Source: Thermoleophilaceae bacterium
GTDB taxonomy: Bacteria; Actinomycetota; Thermoleophilia; Solirubrobacterales; Thermoleophilaceae
Direction: 5' to 3'
Assembly (NCBI GenBank): GCA_030446485.1
Contig: JAUJNF010000002.1
Location: forward strand, 124,001 to 188,000
Length of the DNA stretch: 64,000 nt
Shown here: positions 1-10,268 of the stretch, piece after piece
Layout of the letters: each line of letters opens with the position of its first letter
Numbering within the stretch: position 1 is the first letter of the stretch
Notes under the pieces: model-generated
Databases searched by the model: none
Told to the model about the DNA's origin: nothing
What the model saw: only the letters and a program-made list of their open reading frames with translations
Translations under genes and position numbers: made by a program

Positions 1-1851
1 GAGGCCGAGGTCGAGGAGCGCGAAGCCGACCTGAAGCGCACGAAGGAGGAGCTCCAGGCCCAGGTGAAGGAGCGCGAGGACCGGCTCGAACGCACGAAGT
101 CCGAGCTCGAACGGCGGATACAGGAGCGCGAGGCGGCTCTCGGCCAGACGCGCGACGAGCTGCGCGAGCGCGAGCAGCAGCTCGAGAGCGAGCAGCAGAG
201 CCGGTCGGAGCTCGAGGAATGCCGCACGGCCGAACGGCACTGGAACAACGAGCTCCGGGCCGAGCTCTTGAAGATGCAGAGGGAGCGCGGGCCGCTCGGC
301 GACATGAGCGACGTGCGCGAGCTGGTGCTGCGCCTGGCGGTGACGCTGCTCGACGCCGAGAAGGGCCTGCTCCTTTCGCGCGAGGACGAGGACGGCGACG
401 GCCTGCTGGACTTCGTCGCCGGACACGGGTTCCAGAACGACCCGTGCGAGAGCGAGCTGGCCCAGCGTTTCGCCAGCGAGGTGATCGCCCAGGACGTGAC
501 GCTCCGCGAGGACGACGTCTCCGGGCTGCAGTCGCCCGACGGCCGGGGGGCCGACCAGGAGATCCACAACCTGGTCGCGATCCCGATCTACATGCAGGAC
601 CGCTTCAGCGGCGTGGTGGTCTGCGCCAACCGCGAGGGCGGCTTCGACGAGTACGACGACGAGGTGCTCCTCTCGGTCGGAGACCACGCCGCGGCGGTGC
701 TGCAGAACGCCCGCCTCCAGGGCCAACTCCGCGACTCCTACCTGGCCACCGTCGGCATGCTGGCCGAGGCGATCGAGGCGAAGGACCCGTTCCTGCGCGG
801 TCACTCCGACGAGGTCTCGGGATACGTGGCGGCCGTGGCCGACCAGCTCGACGTGCCCGCCGACCGGCGCGAGGAGCTCGTGTTCGGCTCCCTTCTCCAC
901 GACGTGGGCAAGATCGGTATCAGCGAGCGCATCCTGCTGAAGCCGGGCGGCCTGACGCCCGAGGAGCGCACGGTGATCGAGCTGCACCCGCGCATCGGCT
1001 ACCGCCTGGTCCAGCAGGTTCCGAGCCTGCGACCGATCGCCCGCGCCATTCTCCACCACCACGAGCGCTGGGACGGCTCCGGCTACCCGCGGCAGCTCGA
1101 GGGCGAGGAGATCCCCCTCGAGGCCCGCATCATCTGCGTGGCGGATTCCTTCAGCGCCATGACCGCCGAGCGCCCCTACCGCCGGCGAATGTCACTCGAC
1201 GACGCCTGCACCGAGCTCGAGCGCTGCGCGGGGACGCAGTTCGACCCCGAGGTCGTGAGGATCTTCGTCGAGGAGGTCCGCTGCCGGCCGCCGGCCGGGC
1301 GGAACGAGCTGGTGGACGCCCTCCACGATCCGGAGATACGCGACAGCCTCGAGCCCGGCGAGCCGATTCTCGGCCTCGGCTCGATCGCCGTGACCGACAA
1401 CCTGACGCTGCTCTACTCGCACCGCTACTGCCACGAGATGGCCGAGAGCGAAGCCCAGCGTGCGGTGGCTGAGGAGCGCTCGTTCGCGATCGTGATAGTG
1501 GAGCTCGCGGACATGGTCGAGATCAACCGCGTCGAGGGCTATGCGGCCGGCGACGCCGCCATCCAGGCGGTGGCCCAGGCCATCCAGCGCGCGGCGGTGC
1601 GCTGCGGGGGCACCGCGTGCCGCTACAGCGGGCGGCGGCTCGCGCTCATCGCCCCCGGGGTCGACGAGCCCGCGGGCGAGCGCCTGCGCACCGACATCGA
1701 GCTCGACCTGCGCCCGGGCCCGGCGGTGCGGACGGTGGTGTCCGCCTGGCGCCTCGGCGACACCGGAGGGGACGACGTGATCAACCGGGCGCGGCTCGGG
1801 CTGAGCCTGCAGGACGTGCCGGCGCGGTACGCGCGGCCGACGCCTACCTGA
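1..1851 (+). CDS. GAF and HD-GYP domain protein with degenerate GGDEF-like C-terminus (5' end outside window)
   Basis: Probable cyclic-di-GMP signalling or degradation protein. The reading frame is open back to base 1, so the GTG at 64 is probably internal and the gene starts upstream. A charged, Glu/Arg-rich heptad region (about the first 80 residues of the visible part) looks like a long coiled coil. A GAF-like sensor follows to about residue 215, then an HD-GYP domain with HDVGKIG and the HHERWDGSGYP signature. The last ~140 residues follow the GGDEF fold pattern (DNLTLLYSHRYC, then GYAAGDAAIQAVAQAI), but the catalytic signature is YSGRRLAL instead of GGDEF, so cyclase activity is unlikely. 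HD-GYP domains hydrolyse c-di-GMP; the GAF ligand cannot be told. The stop overlaps the 3' end of convergent ribH by 8 bp. Confidence 0.88.
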   Translation, partial: EAEVEEREADLKRTKEELQAQVKEREDRLERTKSELERRIQEREAALGQTRDELREREQQLESEQQSRSELEECRTAERHWNNELRAELLKMQRERGPLGDMSDVRELVLRLAVTLLDAEKGLLLSREDEDGDGLLDFVAGHGFQNDPCESELAQRFASEVIAQDVTLREDDVSGLQSPDGRGADQEIHNLVAIPIYMQDRFSGVVVCANREGGFDEYDDEVLLSVGDHAAAVLQNARLQGQLRDSYLATVGMLAEAIEAKDPFLRGHSDEVSGYVAAVADQLDVPADRREELVFGSLLHDVGKIGISERILLKPGGLTPEERTVIELHPRIGYRLVQQVPSLRPIARAILHHHERWDGSGYPRQLEGEEIPLEARIICVADSFSAMTAERPYRRRMSLDDACTELERCAGTQFDPEVVRIFVEEVRCRPPAGRNELVDALHDPEIRDSLEPGEPILGLGSIAVTDNLTLLYSHRYCHEMAESEAQRAVAEERSFAIVIVELADMVEINRVEGYAAGDAAIQAVAQAIQRAAVRCGGTACRYSGRRLALIAPGVDEPAGERLRTDIELDLRPGPAVRTVVSAWRLGDTGGDDVINRARLGLSLQDVPARYARPTPT

Positions 1852-2272
1852 GCAGCTCCCGCCGCAGCTCCGCCATCCGCAGCACCGCCCGCGCCGCCTC
1901 CTCGCCCGAGTGTCGATTCCCGCCACCGCTGCGAGCCAGCGCCTGCTCCATGTTGTCCACCGTGAGCACCCCGAACGCACACGGCACGCCGGTATCCAGT
2001 CCCACCCGCGCGATCCCGCGCGCCGCCTCGCCACACACGTAGTCGTAGTGGTCGGTCTCCCCGCGGATCACCGCGCCGAGGCAGGCCACCCCCGCGTACC
2101 GACCCGACCCAGCGCAGTACGACGCCGCCAGCGGCAGCTCGAACGCCCCCGGCACGTCGTGCACCTCCAACTCGGCGCCGGCTTCCTCGAAGACACCCGT
2201 CGCCCCCGACACCAGCCGCTCGGCCAGCTCCTCGTAGAAGCGGGCCACCACCAGCGCGTAGCGGTCAGGCAC
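1844..2272 (-). CDS. ribH: 6,7-dimethyl-8-ribityllumazine synthase
   Basis: Penultimate enzyme of riboflavin synthesis. It condenses 5-amino-6-ribitylaminouracil with 3,4-dihydroxybutanone 4-phosphate to give lumazine. The 142-residue length is typical. Family motifs are visible: [24 protein letters not shown] and [12 protein letters not shown], the last with the usual C-terminal [12 protein letters not shown] segment. The GTG start at 2272 lies 8 bp inside the 3' end of ribBA, which points to translational coupling as the last gene of the ribD-ribE-ribBA-ribH operon. The reading frame is intact, unlike its three operon partners. Confidence 0.95.
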   Translation of the reverse strand: MPDRYALVVARFYEELAERLVSGATGVFEEAGAELEVHDVPGAFELPLAASYCAGSGRYAGVACLGAVIRGETDHYDYVCGEAARGIARVGLDTGVPCAFGVLTVDNMEQALARSGGGNRHSGEEAARAVLRMAELRRELLR

Positions 2273-3559
2273 GCGGCGCGTCGTCGGCCGCGTCGCGGTC
2301 GTGCACCCGCTCCTCGTGGATCATCTCCTCGTCGAGCGCGAGCCCCTGGTGGTGGAGCATGTGTCCCATCCGGTCGCGCTTGGCGCGCAGGTAGGCGCGG
2401 TTGCGGTCGGTGGCCGGATGCTCGATCGGCACCTGCTCGCTCACGCGCAGCCCGTAGCCCTCGAAGCCCACGATCTTCTTCGGGTTGTTGGTGAGCAGGC
2501 GGATCGAGGTGAGGCCCAGGTCCACGAGTATCTGCGCCCCGATGCCGTAGTCACGCAGGTCGGCGGGCAGGCCGAGCTCGAGGTTGGCGTCGACGGTGTC
2601 CATCCCGGCCTCCTGCAGCTTGTAGGCGCGCAGCTTGTTCAGCAGGCCGATCCCGCGGCCCTCCTGGGCCAGGTAGAGGAGGACGCCGCGACCCTCCTCC
2701 TCGATCCGCCGCAGGGCGTCCTCGAGCTGCTGGCCGCAGTCGCAGCGCTGCGAGTGGACACGTCACCGGTGAGGCACTCGGAGTGCACGCGCACGAGCAC
2801 GTCCTCCTCGCCCGAGACGACGCCCTTGACCATCGCCACGTGGTGCTTGTCGTCGATGGTCGTGCGGAAGCCGACCACGTTGAAGTCGCCGAAGTCGGTG
2901 GGCATCTGGGCCTCGACCACGCGCTCGACGAGCTTGTCGTGCCGCCGCCGGTACTCCACGAGATCGGCCACGGTGATCATCTTCAGCCCGTGCCGGGAGC
3001 AGTAGTCCACGAGGTCGGGCACGCGGGCCATCGTGCCGTCGTCGTTCATCACCTCGCAGATCACGCCGGCCGGGTTGAGCCCGGCCAGCCGCGCGAGGTC
3101 CACCGCCGCCTCGGTCTGCCCCACGCGCTCGAGCACCCCACCCGGCTTGGCCTTCAGCGGGAACAGGTGGCCGGGCTGCACGATGTCGCCCGGGCCGGTG
3201 TTGGGGTCGGCCGTGACCTGGATGGTGCGCGCCCGGTCGGCGGCGGACACGCCGGTGGTCACGCCGGTGCGGGCCTCGACCGAGACCGTGAACGCGGTCT
3301 GGTACGGCGTCTCGTTCTTGGCGGCCATCAGGTTCAGGCCGAGCTCGTCGCAGCGCTCGGGCGTGAGGGCGAGGCAGACGATGCCGCGCCCCTCCTTGGC
3401 CATGAAGTTCACGGCCTCGGGGGTGGCGAACTGCGCGGCGAGCGTGAGGTCGCCCTCGTTCTCGCGGTCCTCGTCGTCGCAGACCACCACCATCTTCCCG
3501 GCGCGCATGTCCTCGAGCGCCTCCTCGATGGTGCTGAACGGCCTCTCGGGGGCGCTCAC
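2265..3559 (-). CDS. ribBA: Bifunctional 3,4-dihydroxy-2-butanone 4-phosphate synthase / GTP cyclohydrolase II (one frameshift)
   Basis: Supplies both precursors of lumazine: the N-terminal RibB domain acts on ribulose 5-phosphate and the C-terminal RibA domain on GTP. RibB motifs are [15 protein letters not shown]-like [11 protein letters not shown] and PGHLFPL. RibA begins at [10 protein letters not shown]. The normal continuation [18 protein letters not shown] is in another frame: near base 2760 the coding strand reads GTGTCCACTCGCAG where GTG-TNC-CAC-TCG-CAG is expected, so one base is missing. The rest ([23 protein letters not shown] to the C-terminus) is intact in ORF 2265..2603. The GTG start at 3559 overlaps the ribE stop by GTGA. 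The loss falls at the zinc-binding Cys cluster, so a real mutation would abolish GTP cyclohydrolase; sequence error is more likely. Confidence 0.9.
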
Positions 3560-4162
3560 GCGCTCACCGCGACACGGCCGGGAAGCAGCTTCTCCACGTA
3601 CTTGGCGAGCACATCGACCTCCAGGTTGACGCCTTGGCCGGGCGCGGCGGCGCCCAGGTTGGTCCGCTCGAGCGTCTCGGGGATGAGGGAGACGGCGAAG
3701 TCGCCCTCCCCGACCTCGGCCACGGTGAGCGAGACGCCGTCGACGGCGATCGAACCCTTCTCGACGACGTAGCGCAGGAGATCGGTGGGGGCGGTGATGC
3801 GGATCAGGCGCGCGAAGCCCTCGTCGCGCAGGGACTCGACCGTGCCGAGCCCGTCCACGTGGCCCTGGACGATGTGGCCGCCCAGCCGGTCCGCGGCGCG
3901 CAGCGGCAACTCGAGGTTCACGCTGTCGCCCGGCTCCAGCGGGCCGATAGAGGAGCGGCGCAGGGTCTCGGCCATCACGTCGGCGCCGAACGCTCCGCTC
4001 TCCGTGCCGACGGCGGTCAGGCACACGCCGTTGACCGCCACCGAGTCGCCCTCGGACAGCTCGGCGGCGAGCGGGAGGCGACGGTGAGGCGCACGCCCTC
4101 GTCGTCGCGCTCGACGGAACGCACGCTGCCGGTGTCCTGCACGAGTCCCGTGAACACCTTCG

Positions 4163-4166
<4 letters not shown>
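3556..4166 (-). CDS. ribE: Riboflavin synthase alpha chain (one frameshift)
   Basis: Dismutates two lumazines to riboflavin. The protein has the usual two lumazine-binding repeats. The N-terminus is VFTGLVQDTGSV, matching the family start MFTGLV, and the repeats are seen as VAVNGVCLTAV and IAVDGVSLTVAEV, with GHIVQGHVDGLG between them. Between residues ~30 and ~40 the frame shifts near base 4080: TVAS in one frame continues as LPLAAELSEGDSVAVNG in another, and one extra base would restore it. The GTG start at 4166 forms a GTGA overlap with the ribD stop, and the stop forms a GTGA overlap with ribBA. About 203 residues after correction, close to the family length. Confidence 0.88.
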
Positions 4167-5288
<1,122 letters not shown>

Positions 5289-5339
5289 CAGGCGGAGTGA
5301 GGGGGACCTCCCGGCCCGCCGTAGAATGCTCGTTGACTC

Positions 5340-6974
5340 GTGAGTCAACTCTACCAGCGGGTCCGTGCTGCCCGCGGGCGGATCGGCCCGCCCGAGGCGA
5401 TGCTCGCCGCTGTGCTCGCTGCGGCGCTCGCGCTGCGGCTGTGGTCGATCGACCACGGGCTGCCGTTCGTCTTCAACCCCGACGAGGCGGAGCACTTCGT
5501 CACACCCGCGGTGGGCATGTTCGACGGCTCGCTCAACCCGGGCTACTTCGACAACCCGCCGGCGCTCACCTATCTGCTGTTGGGAGTGCTGCGCGCCTTC
5601 GACGTGCTGGGCGGCGAGGCGCTCGCCGCCGCCGGGCGCCCTAGCGAGTCGGCCTTCCTCGCCGGCCGCCTGGTGGTGGCGCTGATCGGCACGCTGGTGG
5701 TGACGCTCGTGTACTGGGCGGGCACGCGCTACTTCGAGCGCCGGGTCGGCCTGGTGGCCGCGGCCCTCCTGGCCTTCTCGTTCCTCCCCGTCTTCTACTC
5801 GAAGCAGGCGCTGAACGACGTGGTCACGCTGCTGCCGCTCACGGTCGGGCTCGTCGGCTGCCTGCTCGTGTACGAGCGCGGGCGGCCGCTCGACTGGGCG
5901 CTCGCGGGCGGCGCGCTCGGCGCCGCCGCCGCCACGAAGTACACCGCCGGGGCGATGGCGGCCACCGTCGCGCTGGCGGCGCTCCTGAGGGTGCTCGACC
6001 GGCGCAGCACGTTCGTGCCGGCCGCGCTCGGGCTGATGGGCGCCGGGGTGGCCTTCACCGCCGCCTTCCTCGTGCTGCATCCCTACTCGCTGCTCGACTT
6101 CGCGAGCTTCCGCGAGGCGGTGGCCGACCAGTCGGGCACCGCCGGCGGGCGCCGGAAGCTCGGCCAGGAGGAGGTTCCCGGCCCCGTGTACTACCTGTGG
6201 ACGCTCACGTGGGGACTCGGCTGGCTGCCTGCGGTGGCCGCGCTAGGGGGCGCGGTGCTGGCCCTGCGGCGCGACTGGCGGCGCGGCCTGCTGCTCGCGT
6301 CCTTCCCGCTGCTGCTGCTCGGGTTCCTGTCCCTGCAGGCGCGCTACTTCGGCCGCTGGTACATGCCGGCCTACCCGGCGCTGGCGATCCTGGCCGGCTA
6401 CGCCGTGGTGCGGACCGCCGATGCGATGCCACTGCCGCCGGCGCGGCGGGCGTTACGGCCGGCGCTCCTGGCCGCGCTGGCAGCGCTGCTGGTCGCCCAG
6501 GGCCTGGGGTCGTCGGTGCGCTCGAGCGCGGTGCTCGCCGAGGACGACACCCGCGCGCTCGCGCGCGCGTGGCTCCGCGCGGAGGTCCCGGCGGGATCCC
6601 GCGTGGCCGCCGAGCCGTTCCTGCCGGACGGCTTCCTCGCCGGCTACCCAACGCGCCCCGTCGAGCGCCCGTTCGACGTCTACGAGACGCGCCTCGCGCC
6701 CGAGCTGGTCGACCGCTACGCCCGGGAGGGCTACTGCTGGGTGGTGGTCGGCAGCTACCAGAAGGAGCGCGGCCTGGCGGCCGGCCTGGCGAACGCCCGG
6801 GCCTACTACGCGCGGCTCGAGGACGCCTCCGTTCAGACGCTGCGCTTCTCCCCCTACCGGCTCGGCACCGAGCCGGTCGACTTCAACTTCGACCTGTCCT
6901 TCAACTTCCTGCCGCGCGCCTACGAGCGGCCGGGGCCGGTGGTGGAGGTGCACCGGCTGAGGGGGTGCGGGTAA
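5340..6974 (+). CDS. Membrane glycosyltransferase, GT39/PMT-ArnT type
   Basis: Polytopic enzyme of 544 residues that probably transfers sugar from a polyprenyl-phosphate donor to an exported glycan or protein. The first extracytoplasmic loop carries VFNPDEAEHF, the acidic Asp-Glu position typical of the GT39/GT-C fold, right after the first membrane helix (MLAAVLAAALALRLWSI). Around ten more hydrophobic segments follow, then a soluble C-terminal stretch from about residue 400 with an EPFLPDGFLAGYP.RPVERPFDVYETRL region. The GTG at 5340 is the first start in frame and is divergent from ribD. Donor and acceptor cannot be told. It opens a plus/minus group of envelope-glycan genes extending to 11.7 kb. 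Confidence 0.8.
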   Translation: MSQLYQRVRAARGRIGPPEAMLAAVLAAALALRLWSIDHGLPFVFNPDEAEHFVTPAVGMFDGSLNPGYFDNPPALTYLLLGVLRAFDVLGGEALAAAGRPSESAFLAGRLVVALIGTLVVTLVYWAGTRYFERRVGLVAAALLAFSFLPVFYSKQALNDVVTLLPLTVGLVGCLLVYERGRPLDWALAGGALGAAAATKYTAGAMAATVALAALLRVLDRRSTFVPAALGLMGAGVAFTAAFLVLHPYSLLDFASFREAVADQSGTAGGRRKLGQEEVPGPVYYLWTLTWGLGWLPAVAALGGAVLALRRDWRRGLLLASFPLLLLGFLSLQARYFGRWYMPAYPALAILAGYAVVRTADAMPLPPARRALRPALLAALAALLVAQGLGSSVRSSAVLAEDDTRALARAWLRAEVPAGSRVAAEPFLPDGFLAGYPTRPVERPFDVYETRLAPELVDRYAREGYCWVVVGSYQKERGLAAGLANARAYYARLEDASVQTLRFSPYRLGTEPVDFNFDLSFNFLPRAYERPGPVVEVHRLRGCG

Positions 6975-7015
6975 GTGCCGACCGTTCTCGCCCTTCTCGA
7001 GGAACACGAGTCGCC

Positions 7016-8560
7016 CTACCGGCAGCGCCCATAAACCCGCCAGCGGTCGTTCTCGGCCACCGTCGTGAACCCCGGAAGTGGCAGGTTCACCCACCGCTGC
7101 CTCACCTCCGCCGGGGGCCGCGCCGGCGCGTCGGGATAGGTCGGGTCAAAGAGGAAGCTGCGGCTGATCAGCAGGAGGCCCTCCTCCGGCGGCTCGGCCA
7201 GCGAGGTGGCGGCCCGGATGCCTTCCTCCCCAACGCCGGTCTCGTAGCGCACCACCGGCACCGACGAGTGGTTGGGCATGGTGATGGGTCCGCACGTGCC
7301 GAGCAGCGGCACCACGGCCGGGTCGTCGAGGATGGCCTTCAGCGCGCGGGTCTGGTCGCGGCTCGCCAGCGAGCGGTCGTCGAGCTGCTCGAAGTCGCTG
7401 GCGTAGGAGGGCGCGCGGACGACCACGAGGAGAGCGCAGGCGGCGGCCACCGCCACGGCCACGCGGCGCACGCGCGGCTCGGTGGCGGCGGTCCAGCCGG
7501 CCAGCCCGACCCCCACGCCGGCGGTGAGCAGCACGGAGGGCAGCAGCAGGTAGCGCGGGATCACCGAGAGCCCGGCGAGGGCGATCACCAGGAAGAGGCC
7601 GAGCCCGATCGCGAGCAGTACGCCCGGGAGGGCCGCGCGCCGGCGCAGCAGCCACAGCGCGAGGAGCGATCCGGCGCCACCCGCCACCACGTTCACGAGC
7701 TTCTCGCTGCCACCCAGGAAGGCCGGCATCGCCCGCAGGGCGTCGAAGACACCCTGCTGCCGCTCGACGTCGCCCGCCACCTCGCGGGTGGAGGTGAACG
7801 AGTAGAGCGGCTCGCCGGTGACGATCCAGTCCGAGGTGAGCCAGGCCGCGGGAGCTACCAGGGCCAGCGCGGCGTAGCCCGGCAGTCGCTCGCGCGGGAC
7901 CGCCGGCGCCAGCCACAGGAGGTAGGCAACCGACAGCACCCACGCCTCGGGCCTCACCAGCCCCGCGAGTGCGAGCAGTGTTAGCACCGGCCACCCGCGT
8001 CGCGGCCGCCGCAGCTCGAGCACGGCCGCGCCGACCACGAGGGCCAGGAACTGCAGGTCCACCACCGCCCTGAACGCGAAGAACCACAGGTCGGTGCGCG
8101 TGAGCAGAGCCGCCACGGCGACCGCGGCCACCACCGTGCCGAGCAGAAGCTGGGTGAAGCGAAACACGAGGGCCAGCACACCGGCGAGGGTGGCCAGCGA
8201 GAGGAGCACGAGCAGCCGGTCGGCCGCCCCGCCGAGCGGCGCGAGCGCGGCTCCGAGCAACGTGGCGAGCGGATGCGGCGTGGGCGTGCGGAAGACCTCG
8301 TAGTCGGGCAGGTCCCCGGCGGCGAGCTCCGCGCCCCACACGAGCGAGTAGTAGCTGTCGTAGTTCGGGTAGGTCGGCCGCAGCGCGAACACGAGCGCGA
8401 CGGCGGCCAGCGCGAGTGCCGCCGCCGGCCACCACCGGCGGCGCGGCTCGTTCGCTGAGCGCTCGTCCGCCTGGGCGGCCGGTGCCGACCGGGCACCGGC
8501 AGCGGTCTGCGTGGCGGCGGACACCGGCGGCCAGCGTAGTTCGCCCTGCCGTTCGATCAT
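7016..8560 (-). CDS. Polytopic membrane protein, probable GT-C-fold glycosyltransferase
   Basis: Integral membrane protein of about 500 residues. It has an N-terminal helix (RWWPAAALALAAVALVFALR), then a loop with PTYPNYDSYYSLVWG and VFRTPTPHPLATLLGA, where Asp sits at the place used by GT-C enzymes, and roughly ten further hydrophobic segments. The tail from about residue 400 is soluble and ends VAENDRWRVYGRCR. I infer a lipid-linked-sugar mannosyl- or arabinosyltransferase-like role from topology and neighbours; the sequence is too divergent to name. The start is uncertain: ATG at 8560 is the longest choice, but GTG at 8524 (VSAATQ) would remove an arginine-rich leader and leave more promoter space before the divergent GT2 gene at 8590. 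Confidence 0.7.
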   Translation of the reverse strand: MIERQGELRWPPVSAATQTAAGARSAPAAQADERSANEPRRRWWPAAALALAAVALVFALRPTYPNYDSYYSLVWGAELAAGDLPDYEVFRTPTPHPLATLLGAALAPLGGAADRLLVLLSLATLAGVLALVFRFTQLLLGTVVAAVAVAALLTRTDLWFFAFRAVVDLQFLALVVGAAVLELRRPRRGWPVLTLLALAGLVRPEAWVLSVAYLLWLAPAVPRERLPGYAALALVAPAAWLTSDWIVTGEPLYSFTSTREVAGDVERQQGVFDALRAMPAFLGGSEKLVNVVAGGAGSLLALWLLRRRAALPGVLLAIGLGLFLVIALAGLSVIPRYLLLPSVLLTAGVGVGLAGWTAATEPRVRRVAVAVAAACALLVVVRAPSYASDFEQLDDRSLASRDQTRALKAILDDPAVVPLLGTCGPITMPNHSSVPVVRYETGVGEEGIRAATSLAEPPEEGLLLISRSFLFDPTYPDAPARPPAEVRQRWVNLPLPGFTTVAENDRWRVYGRCR

Positions 8561-8589
8561 TTAGCCTTGAGTGGCTGGTTCCCCAGGAC

Positions 8590-9648
8590 ATGAAGCTGAT
8601 CATCCAAATTCCCTGCTTCAACGAGGAGGATCAGCTCGCGCGCACGCTGGCCGACCTGCCGCGCGACCTGCCGGGCGTCGACGAGGTGGAGTGGCTCGTG
8701 ATCGACGACGGGTCGAGCGACCGGACCGTCGCGGTGGCTCGCCGCGAGGGCGTCGACCACATCGTGCGCCTGACCAACAACAAGGGCCTGGCCACGGCCT
8801 TCCAGGCGGGCCTCGACGCCTGCCTCAAGCTCGGCGCCGACATCATCGTGAACACCGACGCCGACAACCAGTACCACGGCGGCGACGTGCCCAAGCTGGT
8901 GGCCCCCATCCTGCGCCACGACGCCGACATGGTGGTGGGCGACCGCGAGGTGCAGACCGTCGAGCACTTCTCCCCCTGGAAGATCCGGCTGCAGCGCCTC
9001 GGCAGCGCGGTGGTGCGCCGGGCCTCCGACACCGACGTGCCCGACACCACCTCCGGGTTCCGTGCCTACAACCGCGAGGCCGCGATCCAGATGCAGGTGG
9101 TGTCGAAGTTCACCTACACGCTCGAGACGATCATCCAGGCCGGCAAGATGCTGGTGGCGGTCGACCACGTCTCGGTGCGGACCAACCCGAAGACGCGCGA
9201 GTCGCGCCTGTTTCCGTCGGTGTCCTCCTACGTGCGCCGCAACGCGGTCGCCATCTTTCGCATCTACTCGCAGTACGAGCCGCTCAGGGTCTTCCTCGTG
9301 GCGGCGGCCGTGCTCGGGTTCGTGGCCGCCGTGATCTGGGGCCGCTTCGCCTACTTCTACGTGACCGGCGAGGGCTCAGGGCACCTGCAGTCGCTCATCC
9401 TCGGCGCGGTGCTGTTCATCGCGGCGGTGCAGCTGGCGGCGCTCGGAGTGGTGGCCGACATCCTGGCCTCGAACCGCGTCCTCCAACAGCGCACGCTCGA
9501 ACGCGTGCGTCGCGTCGAGCTGCAGCTCGGGGTGGAGCCGTCGCACTACGAGCCGGGCGACCTCACGAGTGGCCGCCAGCGCACCACCGGAGCGGGCGCC
9601 GGCCGCGCCACCGGCAAGACGGAGGAGCGAGAGGCCCTCAAGCTGTGA
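8590..9648 (+). CDS. GT2 family glycosyltransferase with C-terminal membrane helices (polyprenyl-phosphate sugar synthase type)
   Basis: Likely forms a polyprenyl-phosphate hexose, the donor that GT-C enzymes such as its neighbours use. The GT-A fold runs from MKLIIQIPCFNEED. The nucleotide-sugar aspartates are in VIDDGSSDRT and in NTDADNQYHGGDV (DxD-like), with TTSGFRAYNREAA as the acceptor-loop motif. Two hydrophobic segments near residues 240-260 and 275-305 anchor the C-terminus, as in DPMS/GtrB-like proteins. I place the start at ATG 8590, because the upstream part of ORF 8416 is arginine- and proline-rich shadow sequence of the divergent gene. The stop overlaps the following methyltransferase GTG by GTGA, so the two are translationally coupled. 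Confidence 0.88.
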   Translation: MKLIIQIPCFNEEDQLARTLADLPRDLPGVDEVEWLVIDDGSSDRTVAVARREGVDHIVRLTNNKGLATAFQAGLDACLKLGADIIVNTDADNQYHGGDVPKLVAPILRHDADMVVGDREVQTVEHFSPWKIRLQRLGSAVVRRASDTDVPDTTSGFRAYNREAAIQMQVVSKFTYTLETIIQAGKMLVAVDHVSVRTNPKTRESRLFPSVSSYVRRNAVAIFRIYSQYEPLRVFLVAAAVLGFVAAVIWGRFAYFYVTGEGSGHLQSLILGAVLFIAAVQLAALGVVADILASNRVLQQRTLERVRRVELQLGVEPSHYEPGDLTSGRQRTTGAGAGRATGKTEEREALKL

Positions 9649-10268
9649 GCGGCCCCGCGCCGGCAGCGGCGGTGCCCACCGGCAACACGTTCGACAAGTA
9701 CGGCTCCACCAACCCGGTGGTCAGGCGCCTGATGGCGGGCTTCCACCGCACGCTGGACGAGCTGTGGGAGCAGGCCGCGCCGCGCTCGCTGCTGGACGTG
9801 GGCTGCGGCGAGGGGGTGCTCACCTACGAATGGGCCGAGCGACTGGGCGACGGGCGCGCGGTGGGCGTCGACCTCGACGATCCCAAGCTCCGGCGCGAGT
9901 GGGAGCTGCGCGCGCGGGAGAACCTCGAGTACCGCACCGAGGACGCCGAGGTACTGTCCTTCACCGACGGCGAGTTCGACCTCGCCGCGGCCATCGAGGT
10001 GCTCGAGCACGTGCCGCGCCCGGAGGCCACGCTCGCGGAGATGGCCCGCGTGGCCGAGCGGCACCTGCTCGTATCGGTGCCGCGCGAGCCCCTGTGGCGT
10101 GGCCTGAACGTGGCGCGCGGCGCCTATTGGCGCACGCTCGGCAACACACCGGGCCACGTGAACCACTGGTCGAAGGCGGCGTTCGTCGCGCTGCTCGGCC
10201 GGTACGGAACCGTCGCGGAGGTCCGCTCGCCCTTCCCGTGGACCATGTTGCTTGTCCGCCTCGGCTGA
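9645..10268 (+). CDS. Class I SAM-dependent methyltransferase
   Basis: A 207-residue methyltransferase starting at a GTG that overlaps the GT2 stop. The SAM-binding loop is LLDVGCGEGVLTYEWAERLG (motif I), followed by GVDLDDPKL and, later, FDLAAAIEVLEHVPRPEATLAEMARV, which is motif IV with the usual EHV of the Methyltransf_11/UbiE-like group. The N-terminus carries NTFDKYGSTNPVVRRLMAGF, a feature often seen in methyltransferases of glycan clusters. Genetic context suggests methylation of a sugar or a lipid-linked glycan. The specific acceptor is unknown. The 3' end overlaps the next gene by 17 bp. Confidence 0.87.
   Translation: MSGPAPAAAVPTGNTFDKYGSTNPVVRRLMAGFHRTLDELWEQAAPRSLLDVGCGEGVLTYEWAERLGDGRAVGVDLDDPKLRREWELRARENLEYRTEDAEVLSFTDGEFDLAAAIEVLEHVPRPEATLAEMARVAERHLLVSVPREPLWRGLNVARGAYWRTLGNTPGHVNHWSKAAFVALLGRYGTVAEVRSPFPWTMLLVRLG

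Noticed and set aside
5289-5339. FMN riboswitch upstream of ribD
   Set aside because: Only 51 bp separate ribD from the divergent glycosyltransferase gene, and no RFN-like conserved segments are present.
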